Under the pieces are notes generated by a model. That model saw only the letters and a program-made list of their open reading frames with translations. It was not told where the DNA came from and did not search any database. This document shows positions 1 to 6,500 of a stretch of 6,677 nt of DNA, one piece after another. Position 1 is the stretch's first letter, and every line of letters begins with the position of its first letter. Source of the DNA: CAZVRZ01 sp964629965 (lineage in GTDB: Bacteria; Chloroflexota; Anaerolineae; Anaerolineales; UBA4823); NCBI GenBank assembly GCA_964629965.1, contig CAZVRZ010000228.1, positions 1 to 6,677 on the forward strand, in the 5' to 3' direction. Position numbers and translations under genes: made by a program.

Positions 1-555
1 TTCGGTTTTGTGATAAATCGTACCATCCAGAATTTCCACCTCGCCGATGCTGAAATTGCGCTGGAAATTGGTCCCATCGTCCTGGGCATCCCACAAGCAG
101 AATTCGATAGCAGAAAAAACGGATAAGTTGGCGATTTCTTGGCGTTGGTTGGTTACATCCAACTCCCAAATTTCCAGCGTTTCGCCCAAGGGAACGAAAT
201 AACGAACGCTGGCCTCGATCTGTTTGCGAGTGGAGCGGATGGTTGTATAGCCCATACCATGGCGGCATTCGTAACTGTCCAACGAGCTGCGCGTGGGCTG
301 CCAGGTGACAGACCAAAAATCTTCGTTGTCACGCAGGTAAATATAACGCCCGCCGACATCCAGTGGAGCGTTGTTATAGCGGTAGCGCGTTAGCCTGCGC
401 AGCCGGGCGTCTCGATAGAACGAGTAGCCACCGGCAGTATTTGAAATTAAGCCGAAATAAGATTCGCTGCCCAGATAATTGATCCAGGGCAGGGGCGTAT
501 CTGGCCGCTTGATGACATATTCCCTATTTTGGTCGTCAAAATACCCGAAACGCAT
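1..555 (-). CDS. Cellobiose phosphorylase (GH94), N-terminal 185 residues, truncated by the window edge
   Basis: This is an open frame from ATG at 555-553 to the left edge with no stop; the family is usually about 800 residues, so roughly the first quarter is present. GH94 cellobiose phosphorylases are cytosolic enzymes that split cellobiose with phosphate into glucose 1-phosphate and glucose, with inversion. The N-terminus reads MRFGYFDDQNREYVI, followed by RPDTPLPWINYLG (17-29), SNTAGGYSFYRDARLRR (38-54), YECRHGMGY (95-103) and TNFQRNFS (162-169), which closely match clostridial cellobiose phosphorylases as I remember them. Tyr47 and Arg166 appear to correspond to acceptor-site residues known from family structures, from memory. 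The catalytic Asp lies beyond the window, so specificity (cellobiose versus another beta-glucoside) is inferred from N-terminal similarity only. A purine-rich ribosome site with GAGG lies six bases before the ATG. It is 102 bases downstream of rimO and probably separately promoted. Confidence 0.93.
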   Translation of the reverse strand, partial: MRFGYFDDQNREYVIKRPDTPLPWINYLGSESYFGLISNTAGGYSFYRDARLRRLTRYRYNNAPLDVGGRYIYLRDNEDFWSVTWQPTRSSLDSYECRHGMGYTTIRSTRKQIEASVRYFVPLGETLEIWELDVTNQRQEIANLSVFSAIEFCLWDAQDDGTNFQRNFSIGEVEILDGTIYHKTE

Positions 556-560
556 AACAA

Positions 561-572
561 TCCTCTCTCTCT
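561..572 (-). promoter_or_regulatory. Purine-rich ribosome binding site of the GH94 gene
   Basis: On the minus strand the bases AGAGAGAGAGGA lie just before the ATG at 555. The GAGG core is six bases from the start codon, good Shine-Dalgarno spacing. The AG dinucleotide run is unusual but short. Confidence 0.7.
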
Positions 573-578
573 AAAATG

Positions 579-596
579 TACTTGAATTATACTTGA
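579..596 (-). promoter_or_regulatory. Probable -10 element of the GH94 gene, flanked by direct repeats
   Basis: A perfect TATAAT is read on the minus strand at 591-586, which would start transcription around 579 and leave a leader of about 24 bases before the ATG at 555. No good -35 hexamer is visible 16-18 bases upstream (around 609-614), so the promoter may need an activator. The heptamer TCAAGTA occurs twice on the minus strand, at 596-590 and 585-579, eleven bases apart, one copy overlapping the -10 and one lying at the expected start site. This layout would suit a regulator, but no regulator gene is in view. Confidence 0.5.
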
Positions 597-657
597 TAAG
601 CACTGCACGAGGCCGTACATAAGAAGAACAGTCTTGTCGACACCAGCATTGATTTGT

Positions 658-2010
658 TCAGTCGATGAGTTTTGAAAGCGAGGGGATGGCAACCCCATTG
701 AGATCATAAGCCAGGGCGCCGGTAATGCGCACCGGTGCAATTTCACCAAGCGGAACCGGGTTTTCCACCAATACCAGGCCGTCGATTTCGGGGGCGTCGC
801 GGTAGCTGCGCCCAATCCACAAACCATTTCCATGGCCCTCGATGAGCACATCCAACTTTTTCCCAACCCAGTCCTGGTTGCGCTCCAGCGAGATTTGCTG
901 TTGAATGCTCATCAAGCGATCGTACCGCTCTTGTTTTACTTCGGCAGGCACAGGATCGCCGAGAGTCTCGCTGGCGGTGCCGGGCTCGAAGGAGAAATGG
1001 AATATCCCTACCCGGTCAAACCGTATTTCTTGAACGAAATCCAGCAAAGCCTGAAATTCCTCTTCTGTCTCGTCAGGGTAACCCACAATAAAGGTGGTTC
1101 GCAGTGCCAGGCCTGGAATAGCCGCACGCATCTTTGCCAGGGTGCTGTATACCCATTCCATGTTTGCCGGACGACGCATGCGCTGCAGCGTTAGATGGTG
1201 TGCGTGCTGGAGGGGGATATCCAGGTATGGAAGAACCTGGGGGCGTGTCGCCATGACCTCGATCAGGCGGTCGGTTACGTAACCAGGGTAGGCGTACAAG
1301 ATACGTACCCAATTAACTTCCGGAATCTCAGGCAGCATCCGTTCCAGCAAATAGGCCAACCCATCTTTGATACCCAGGTCATGTCCGTAGTCCGTAGTAT
1401 CTTGGGCGATCAAGTTGATCTCACGTATCCCCATTTCTTGCAGAGCACCGGCCTCGGCCACGATCCTTTCCACCGGACGGCTGACGGCGGTGCCTTTGAT
1501 GAGCGGGATGGCGCAAAAAGCACACGGTCGCCGGCAGCCATCGGCGATCTTTAGATAGGCACTGGCGCCCTGTATCGAAGCGCGCAAGATATAAGGTTCA
1601 TCGGTGCCAACTGTTTCAACATCTGGCAAATGGTAACGCGGTTGAGGGGTCATCCCTTCCCGCAGGCTTTCAACCAATTCAACGATATCCATCCAGCGGC
1701 GAGTGCCCAGGATGCCATCGATACCCGCCACCTGCCGGGCAATTTCTGCCCCGTAGCGCTGTGTCAGGCATCCAGCAGCAATCAATATCTGACCACTGCG
1801 CTTGTGGGCAGCCAACTCTCTTAAAACTTGCAAAGACTCTTCCTTGGCCGGGCCAATAAAGCCACAAGTATTGACGATCATGATGCGTGCCCTGGATGCC
1901 TTTTCGACCATCTGGTATCCCGAATCGATCATGAGCTGTGCCATCGAATCCGAATCAACGGTATTCTTGGCACAGCCCAGAGATATCAAATGAAAGGTTT
2001 TTTTTCTCAT
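658..2010 (-). CDS. rimO: Ribosomal protein uS12 methylthiotransferase RimO (radical SAM)
   Basis: 450 residues, close to the usual RimO length of about 440. RimO is a cytosolic enzyme with two 4Fe-4S clusters that adds a methylthio group to the beta carbon of a conserved aspartate of ribosomal protein uS12. The N-terminal methylthiotransferase domain (about 5-120) carries the RimO-type motif SLGCAKNTVDS and cluster cysteines C13, C49 (VNTCGF) and C81 (AAGCLTQRY). The radical SAM domain (about 140-370) has CRRPCAFC, giving C159, C163 and C166 in CX3CX2C spacing. The C-terminal 70 or so residues fit a TRAM domain. SLGC-K-N-VDS and the overall length favour RimO over the tRNA enzymes MiaB and MtaB. 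The start at 2010 places the conserved motif at residues 10-20, as expected, but no clear Shine-Dalgarno precedes it. The gene is 44 bases downstream of gatB, so reinitiation or co-transcription is likely. Confidence 0.95.
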   Translation of the reverse strand: MRKKTFHLISLGCAKNTVDSDSMAQLMIDSGYQMVEKASRARIMIVNTCGFIGPAKEESLQVLRELAAHKRSGQILIAAGCLTQRYGAEIARQVAGIDGILGTRRWMDIVELVESLREGMTPQPRYHLPDVETVGTDEPYILRASIQGASAYLKIADGCRRPCAFCAIPLIKGTAVSRPVERIVAEAGALQEMGIREINLIAQDTTDYGHDLGIKDGLAYLLERMLPEIPEVNWVRILYAYPGYVTDRLIEVMATRPQVLPYLDIPLQHAHHLTLQRMRRPANMEWVYSTLAKMRAAIPGLALRTTFIVGYPDETEEEFQALLDFVQEIRFDRVGIFHFSFEPGTASETLGDPVPAEVKQERYDRLMSIQQQISLERNQDWVGKKLDVLIEGHGNGLWIGRSYRDAPEIDGLVLVENPVPLGEIAPVRITGALAYDLNGVAIPSLSKLID

Positions 2011-2028
2011 GGCTGCTGCTTGTTTTGA

Positions 2029-2042
2029 TCAGCCGGAGCTGA
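2029..2042 (-). other. Small hairpin with UCCG (UNCG-type) tetraloop between gatB and rimO
   Basis: The minus-strand RNA would read UCAGC-UCCG-GCUGA, a perfect five-base-pair stem closed by C-G around a UNCG-class tetraloop, a type known to be unusually stable. It starts 12 bases after the gatB stop codon and ends 18 bases before the rimO ATG. No U-run follows, so it is not an intrinsic terminator. A role in mRNA processing, stability or tuning of rimO translation is inference. Confidence 0.45.
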
Positions 2043-2054
2043 ACGGGCGCATCT

Positions 2055-3488
2055 CTACTTTAATAATTCTTCCAGGATGCTGCGAGCAAGCTGGGGATCG
2101 GCCTTGCCGCGCATCTTCTTCATCACTTGGCCGACAAACCAGCCGATCAAAGTGACTTTGCCTGCCTTAAAACTCTCAACCTGCTGTGGACTTTCAGCCA
2201 GCACATCACCACACACCTGGCGGATGGCGTCGCTATCGCTTACCTGCGCCAATCCTTCGGCCTGAACGATCTCGTGAGGTGATTTCCCACTGCTTTGCAC
2301 TTTTTCGAGCAGAGATTTCCCCGTAGAGGTGTTAACTGTGTTGGCATCCACCAGCTTGATGATTTCTGCCAGATAAAGTGGGGTAAGCTTGAGTTCGGCT
2401 GCGTTCAAACCTTTTTCATTCAGCATGCGCAGCACATCATTCATCAGCCAGTTTGAGAGACGCTTGGGATCGCCCCCATAAGCTTGTGCTGCGGCTTCAA
2501 AGTAATCGGAAAGGCCACGTTCGCTGGTCAGAATGTCTGCATCGTATTCTGGCAATCCGTATTGGGTTACAAAACGACTGCGCCGGGTTAGCGGCAGTTC
2601 GGGCAGTTGAGCAAGTATTTCCTGCTTCCAGGCTTCATCCAGGCGGATAGGGAGCAAGTCGGGTTCGCGAAAATAACGGTAGTCGGCTTCTGTTTCTTTT
2701 GAGCGCATTTTACGCAGCACGCCGGCATCTTCATCCCATTCCAGAGTCCAGGCAGAGATGCGATTACCAGCTTCCACTTCCCGAATCTGGCGTTCGATCT
2801 CAGTTTGAATGGCATCCTTTACTGCCACGATCGAATTGACATTCTTGATCTCGGTTTTTGTGTTCAGGTAACCAACCCCTTTGGGGCGGATCGAAACATT
2901 GGCATCACAGCGTAGGTGAGCTTTTTCCATATCGCCCTCAGACACACCCAACCATCGTAGAAGCTGGCGCAGGCGAATCAGATATTGGGCGGCCTCATCG
3001 GCAGAGCGTAGATCAGGCCCGGTCACCATTTCTACCAAAGGAACGCCGCAGCGGTTAAAGTCGATCAGACGCCGCCCATGCTCGTTCTTGGTTTTACCGG
3101 CGTCTTCCTCAATGTGCAGCTTGTGAATGGAAACCCGGCGCACATAACCTTCGGGCATGGGTAGATCCAGGTAGCCTCCACGCGCTAAAGGCATATCGTA
3201 CTGCGAAATCTGGTAGCCCTTGGGCAGATCGGGGTAAAAATAATTCTTACGATCGAAAAAAGAAACTGGAAGTATTTCAGCCTGCATCGCTGCTGCCAAA
3301 AGCACACCTTTTTCGACCACGGTTTTATTCAATACCGGCAGCACACCAGGCAGGCCGGTACAAACCGGGCAGATATTGGTATTCGGCGGGTCGTTCCAAG
3401 AATCGGCCTTGCAAGCGCAAAAGATCTTGGTTATTGTGTTCAACTGGATATGAGTTTCCAGGCCGATCACTGCTTCATATTCGGTCAT
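2055..3488 (-). CDS. gatB: Asp/Glu-tRNA(Asn/Gln) amidotransferase subunit B
   Basis: 477 residues, a normal GatB length. GatB is the kinase and tRNA-binding subunit of cytosolic GatCAB: it uses ATP to activate the side-chain carboxylate of Glu-tRNA(Gln) or Asp-tRNA(Asn), which is then amidated with ammonia made by GatA. The cradle domain (about 1-295) opens with VIGLETHIQL and has the four zinc cysteines C24, C26, C40 and C43 (FCAC, then CPVCTGLPG), followed by the conserved segments DLPKGYQISQYD, LHIEEDAGK, DFNRCGVPLVEMV and LRCDANVSIRP. The C-terminal helical/YqeY-like tail, which contacts tRNA, is recognisable in DVLAES and GWFVGQVMKKMRGKADP. The ATG at 3488 puts the first motif at residues 7-16; a modest AAGAGA lies upstream. 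It is separated from gatA by the M55 gene and an 81-base AT-rich spacer, where no convincing promoter or terminator could be read. Confidence 0.97.
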   Translation of the reverse strand: MTEYEAVIGLETHIQLNTITKIFCACKADSWNDPPNTNICPVCTGLPGVLPVLNKTVVEKGVLLAAAMQAEILPVSFFDRKNYFYPDLPKGYQISQYDMPLARGGYLDLPMPEGYVRRVSIHKLHIEEDAGKTKNEHGRRLIDFNRCGVPLVEMVTGPDLRSADEAAQYLIRLRQLLRWLGVSEGDMEKAHLRCDANVSIRPKGVGYLNTKTEIKNVNSIVAVKDAIQTEIERQIREVEAGNRISAWTLEWDEDAGVLRKMRSKETEADYRYFREPDLLPIRLDEAWKQEILAQLPELPLTRRSRFVTQYGLPEYDADILTSERGLSDYFEAAAQAYGGDPKRLSNWLMNDVLRMLNEKGLNAAELKLTPLYLAEIIKLVDANTVNTSTGKSLLEKVQSSGKSPHEIVQAEGLAQVSDSDAIRQVCGDVLAESPQQVESFKAGKVTLIGWFVGQVMKKMRGKADPQLARSILEELLK

Positions 3489-3569
3489 AAGTTTATCTCT
3501 TTGAATGAACTGTGAAAACGATACTAATATTTAACCACAATCATCAGGTTTTGGCGATGTGAGTGGTTT
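3489..3569 (-). other. AT-rich spacer between the M55 gene and gatB
   Basis: The 81-base gap is the largest within the gat run. It contains an AT-rich stretch (TTAAATATTAGTAT on the minus strand), but no -35/-10 pair with acceptable spacing, no terminator hairpin with a U-run and no small gene. An internal promoter for gatB cannot be excluded. Confidence 0.4.
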
Positions 3570-4391
3570 CTAAAAGCCCAGGCGAACTGCCGTTCGAAAA
3601 ATGGTGTAGGCAGAAGGCATATCCGGTGCAGTGAAACGGATGCGGCGATCATCCAGAAGATCGGCTCCGGGCATGCGTGCAGCGGTTTCGGCCATTTCAG
3701 ATTGGTTGAATTGGATGCTGATCTCAATGGGCGTGGGTTGTTGTAAAGGAGAAGGTGTTTGCCCGGTAGCAAGCTGCCTGGTCACCCGTTCTGCAGCCCG
3801 AAAGATCTGGCTGTGGGTGACTGGCGGCGGCAGACATTCTGCAGATAGGCGTCCGTAAGCCTGTTTGACGACCACGACCTCTATTTTGCCTAACAGGCTG
3901 GCGGCCTCTGCACAGGCGGTCTGGTCTCCAGAGATCATCAGTACAGGCACACGGTAGTGTCCACACACGGATGCATTCAATCCAATTTCTCCCACCAATT
4001 GCCCGTTAAGCCACACATTCTGCACGCGATTGCGAGACCAGGTGTGGTTGAGAACAGCGTTCGCTGCTCCTGCGCGGGCATGATAACCGACAAAAATGAC
4101 ACCCTGGATATCAGTTCCAATACCTTGCACCATCGAAAAAGGAGAAGAGTTGCCTGAATTCAGCCGGGCATTGGATTCGAGTTCTTCGATGAGAATATTG
4201 TGGCCAAAGGCGTGCCCATCGGTAACAATGATCTCGGTTGCTCCGCCGGCTGTAGCGCCTCGAATGGCTGCGTTGACATCTTGAGTCATTAGCCGGCGGA
4301 AGCGAGCATATTCTGCATGGGCCGGGTCGACCTGATCCCAATTCACTACGCCGGTAATACCCTCCATATCTGCTGCGATAAGGATTTTCAT
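3570..4391 (-). CDS. Peptidase M55 family, D-aminopeptidase DppA-like
   Basis: 273 residues, almost the length of Bacillus subtilis DppA (about 274). DppA-type M55 enzymes are zinc-dependent cytosolic aminopeptidases acting on short peptides with N-terminal D-amino acids such as D-Ala-D-Ala, forming a decamer; the actual substrate here is not shown by the sequence. The N-terminus MKILIAADMEGITGV supplies D8 and E10. TDGHAFGHN gives H60, VGYHARAG gives H104, and LVGEIGLNA gives E135; these match the five DppA zinc ligands (D8, E10, H60, H104, E133). H116 in LNHTWS fits the proposed catalytic His115. The remaining part (about 200-273) resembles the family C-terminus. No signal peptide is seen. 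The ATG overlaps the gatA stop as ATGA, with GGAG seven bases upstream, so its translation is probably coupled to gatA. Possible roles are peptidoglycan peptide recycling or D-amino-acid peptide use. Confidence 0.9.
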   Translation of the reverse strand: MKILIAADMEGITGVVNWDQVDPAHAEYARFRRLMTQDVNAAIRGATAGGATEIIVTDGHAFGHNILIEELESNARLNSGNSSPFSMVQGIGTDIQGVIFVGYHARAGAANAVLNHTWSRNRVQNVWLNGQLVGEIGLNASVCGHYRVPVLMISGDQTACAEAASLLGKIEVVVVKQAYGRLSAECLPPPVTHSQIFRAAERVTRQLATGQTPSPLQQPTPIEISIQFNQSEMAETAARMPGADLLDDRRIRFTAPDMPSAYTIFRTAVRLGF

Positions 4392-5974
4392 TTGATTACT
4401 CCAGGTTTGAGCTGTTTCCAGGCATCGTCTTCGGTCGCGATTTCATAGGCGCGGCCCAGTTGCAACAATGTGGCTTCTGAAAAATCGGGGCCAAGAAGTT
4501 GAATGCCATAGGGCATCCCATTTTGATCGAAACCGGCCGGCAGAGATAATCCCGGGACGCCGGCATGGTTGGCGGTAACGGTGAGCTGGTCGGCATATTG
4601 CATCAGCACCGAATCACCATACACCTCACCAATTGGGAAGGCAGTGGTTGGGGTGGTCGGTGTCAGCAGCGCGTCCAGGCGGTATTTACCCTGTGGATCA
4701 AAGACATGGTTATAATCCTGGCGGATGAGGGTGCGAACACGCAAGGCGCGATTGTAATATTGCTCGTTGTATTGCGCCGCGCTAACGTACATGCCCATCA
4801 GAATGCGCAGCTTGGGCTGCGAGCCAAAGCCCTGGGCGCGCGATTTGCGGTACATCTCAGAAAGATCAAGGGATTTTTCTGATGAGCGATAGCCATATTT
4901 AACGCCATCATAGCGGTGCAGGTTTGAAGCCGCCTCAACTCGGGAGATGACAAAGTAAATGGGAATACCGTATCGAGTGTGAGGCATGGGCACGTTTTCA
5001 ACGATATCGGCACCCATCTCTGCCAGCCGGCCGGCAGCGCGCAGCACCGAGTTTTCGATATCTGCTGGTAAGGGTTGTTCTTTCATTTCCCCTGTGGCAT
5101 GATCAAGATATGTAATGCGGAAATAGTCTGGCGAAAGACCTACGCGCAGGCCGCTCACGCTTTGCCCTAACGATGCAGTATAGTCTGGGATTGGGGCCTT
5201 GGCGGCAGTGCTATCGCGTGCATCTGCGCCAGCAATTACGTTAAGCATTAAAGCCGCATCCGTAACGTTGCGCGCCAGCGGTCCGGGGCAATCCAGGGAT
5301 GATCCAAAGGCGATCAGTCCATAGCGCGAGACACGCCCATACGTGGGCTTCACCCCCACCACACCGCAGAACGCGGCTGGCTGCCGGATTGAACCGGCTG
5401 TATCTGTGCCTAGGGAAAGCGCCCCCTCGCCAGCGGCTACGGCTGCTGCACTGCCGCCAGATGAACCTCCGGGCGCCCGGCTGGTGTTCCATGGGTTACG
5501 CGGGGAAGGTTGAAAGGCAGAAGACTCGCTTGACGATCCATAAGTGAATTCATCCAGGTTCACTTTCCCAAGCATGATTCCACCCGCAGCTTCCATTCGC
5601 ATAACAGGTGTAGCAGTATAGGGCGCAACGAAGTTAGCCAGGATGCGTGATGCGGCAGTAGAGGGAGTGCCCTCTACACAGAAGATATCTTTGACCGTAA
5701 ATGGTATGCCTGCTAAAGGTCCAGGATCCTCTCCATCCTTGATCTTTTGATCAACAAGGAGCGCCTGAGCGCGAGCCCGCTCGGCGGTCAGCGTAATGAA
5801 GGCGTGCACTTGCTCGGTGTCTTCTGGCGTGAGGGGCCCGGCATCCAGCGTTCCGGGCCGTCCATCGACAATCTTGATCCGCGCCAGGGTAGATTCCAGC
5901 ACTTCGCCAGCAGATGCCTCTCGGCGCCGGATCAATTGTACAATTTCGTGAGCAGAAAGATCGCAGAGTTCCAT
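4388..5974 (-). CDS. gatA: Asp/Glu-tRNA(Asn/Gln) amidotransferase subunit A
   Basis: 528 residues against a usual 475-490. GatA is the glutaminase subunit of GatCAB: an amidase-signature enzyme that frees ammonia from glutamine and channels it to GatB. The Ser-cisSer-Lys triad appears intact: K95 in PFTVKDI, S171 in APGGSSGGSAAAVAAG and nucleophile S195 in DTAGSIRQPA. Also present are GKVNLDEFTYGSSSE, VKPTYGRVSRYGLIAFGSSLD, TPTTPTTAFPIGE and TANHAGVPGLSLP. R390 and D462 align by eye with the glutamine-binding Arg and Asp of the GatA family, placing it with GatA and not with generic amidases. The extra length comes mainly from insertions near 36-54 and 284-304, plus a small one near 428-432. 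DTAGS replaces the usual DTGGS, and LDCPGPL the usual LDQIGPF-like segment. The start, two bases after the gatC stop, has only a weak GAG upstream, which fits coupled translation. Confidence 0.96.
   Translation of the reverse strand: MELCDLSAHEIVQLIRRREASAGEVLESTLARIKIVDGRPGTLDAGPLTPEDTEQVHAFITLTAERARAQALLVDQKIKDGEDPGPLAGIPFTVKDIFCVEGTPSTAASRILANFVAPYTATPVMRMEAAGGIMLGKVNLDEFTYGSSSESSAFQPSPRNPWNTSRAPGGSSGGSAAAVAAGEGALSLGTDTAGSIRQPAAFCGVVGVKPTYGRVSRYGLIAFGSSLDCPGPLARNVTDAALMLNVIAGADARDSTAAKAPIPDYTASLGQSVSGLRVGLSPDYFRITYLDHATGEMKEQPLPADIENSVLRAAGRLAEMGADIVENVPMPHTRYGIPIYFVISRVEAASNLHRYDGVKYGYRSSEKSLDLSEMYRKSRAQGFGSQPKLRILMGMYVSAAQYNEQYYNRALRVRTLIRQDYNHVFDPQGKYRLDALLTPTTPTTAFPIGEVYGDSVLMQYADQLTVTANHAGVPGLSLPAGFDQNGMPYGIQLLGPDFSEATLLQLGRAYEIATEDDAWKQLKPGVIK
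4396..4399 (-). promoter_or_regulatory. Ribosome binding site of the M55 gene inside the gatA 3' end
   Basis: GGAG on the minus strand is followed by seven bases and then the ATG that overlaps the gatA TGA. The site lies within the last gatA codons and fixes 4391 as the M55 start. Confidence 0.65.
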
Positions 5975-5976
5975 GG

Positions 5977-6294
5977 TTATAGCTCGGTATGGGGAATGTC
6001 AGGAACGATGATATAGCCATCATCGATTTCCGGCGCCTGGGCCAGAATTTCCTGTGGTTGAGGATGTGGTCGCCATTCATCGGCGCGGATCGGGGGTGTG
6101 ATCTCAGGTGTGTATGGCACGCCATGAGATGTCACCGGTACATCCGCTGGGATGGGAATTGCTTCTAATTCATGAATGGCTTTTAATTGGTTGTTCAGCT
6201 CTTGGCGCAGGTACTCTTTTTCCTGTGGGGTAAGCTCTAGTGCAGCCAATTGGATTAGGTGGTCGAACAGATCGGGGGTAATTGAGTCGGTCAT
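5977..6294 (-). CDS. gatC: Asp/Glu-tRNA(Asn/Gln) amidotransferase subunit C
   Basis: 105 residues with the ATG at 6294, a typical GatC length (95-105). GatC is the small non-catalytic subunit that wraps around and stabilises the GatA-GatB interface. The sequence begins MTDSITPDLFDHLIQLAALEL, with the usual N-terminal helices (LTPQEKEYLRQELNNQL, then AIHELEAI) and the conserved C-terminal pattern R-DEWRP...ILAQAPEIDDGYIIVPDI. A longer frame opens at TTG 6345, but that codon overlaps the -10 element of the predicted promoter and would add 17 residues with no family similarity, so the inner ATG is preferred. No strong Shine-Dalgarno is visible; GAGA nine bases upstream is the best candidate and is part of a dyad. 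It is the first gene of the minus-strand run. Confidence 0.94.
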   Translation of the reverse strand: MTDSITPDLFDHLIQLAALELTPQEKEYLRQELNNQLKAIHELEAIPIPADVPVTSHGVPYTPEITPPIRADEWRPHPQPQEILAQAPEIDDGYIIVPDIPHTEL

Positions 6295-6301
6295 TTTCCA
6301 G

Positions 6302-6315
6302 GTTCTCGTGAGAAC
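6302..6315. promoter_or_regulatory. Dyad GTTCTC-N2-GAGAAC in the gatC leader
   Basis: Six-base arms match perfectly around a two-base centre. The element lies about 8-21 bases before the gatC ATG and about 24 bases downstream of the predicted transcription start, and it includes the likely GAGA ribosome site. It could be an operator placed to block transcription or an accidental dyad; in RNA the tight centre would allow only a five-pair hairpin. Confidence 0.4.
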
Positions 6316-6344
6316 TATCTCGGTTGATAAAGCTATGCTTGCCA

Positions 6345-6373
6345 ATTATAGCCACTGCCGCGTAAACGGGCAA
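6345..6373 (-). promoter_or_regulatory. Sigma-70-type promoter of the gatC-gatA-M55-gatB run
   Basis: On the minus strand TTGCCC (6373-6368, four of six matches to TTGACA) is followed by exactly 17 bases and then TATAAT (6350-6345, perfect). Transcription should begin near 6339-6338, leaving a leader of about 44 bases before the gatC ATG at 6294. The leader is too short for a T-box or other large riboswitch. This is the best promoter in the window. Confidence 0.75.
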
Positions 6374-6393
6374 GCTTCTGTCGGCAGGGGATT

Positions 6394-6414
6394 CTGCAAC
6401 AAGTCCGATAATGA
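6394..6414. repeat. Degenerate third copy of the intergenic repeat
   Basis: The ten bases GCAACAAGTC (6396-6405) recur exactly at 6504-6513, and both are followed within several bases by ATGA. Weaker similarity extends back to a shared GGGCAA (6368-6373 and 6471-6476), suggesting an old duplication of about 45 bases that on the left copy includes the gat -35 hexamer. Confidence 0.4.
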
Positions 6415-6421
6415 GGAAACG

Positions 6422-6439
6422 GGGCAGTTCAGGGCAGTT
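6422..6439. repeat. Direct repeat GGGCAGTT x2, ten-base period
   Basis: GGGCAGTT occurs at 6422-6429 and 6432-6439, one helical turn apart and about 85-100 bases upstream of the predicted gat transcription start. This could be an activator site on one face of the helix, or chance. Confidence 0.4.
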
Positions 6440-6445
6440 GGGGAG

Positions 6446-6469
6446 AAAAACTGGGTTGAACGAGTTTTT
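6446..6469. repeat. AT-rich inverted repeat AAAAACT / AGTTTTT
   Basis: Perfect seven-base arms (6446-6452 and 6463-6469) surround a ten-base loop. The stem is AT-rich and no gene ends nearby on either strand, so it is not a convincing terminator; it may simply be a flexible or structured upstream element. Confidence 0.35.
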
Positions 6470-6500
6470 TGGGCAAAATCTGGCTAACGGCGGGGTTTCC

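Noticed and set aside
447..866. 139-residue minus-strand frame spanning the rimO 3' end and the GH94 start
   Set aside because: It overlaps two well-recognised genes in another frame, and its sequence resembles no known protein.
832..1194. 120-residue plus-strand open frame inside rimO
   Set aside because: It is antisense to a well-supported rimO and shows no independent protein features; the other long antisense frames in gatB, gatA and M55 are rejected for the same reason.
6295..6340. T-box or other riboswitch upstream of gatC
   Set aside because: The predicted leader is only about 44 bases, with no T-box sequence visible.
6295..6345. Longer gatC starting at TTG 6345
   Set aside because: The codon overlaps the predicted -10 TATAAT, so it would not be on the transcript, and the extra 17 residues do not resemble GatC.
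6446..6470. Intrinsic terminator
   Set aside because: The stem is almost all A-U, there is no separate U-tract after a GC-rich stem, and no gene ends nearby.
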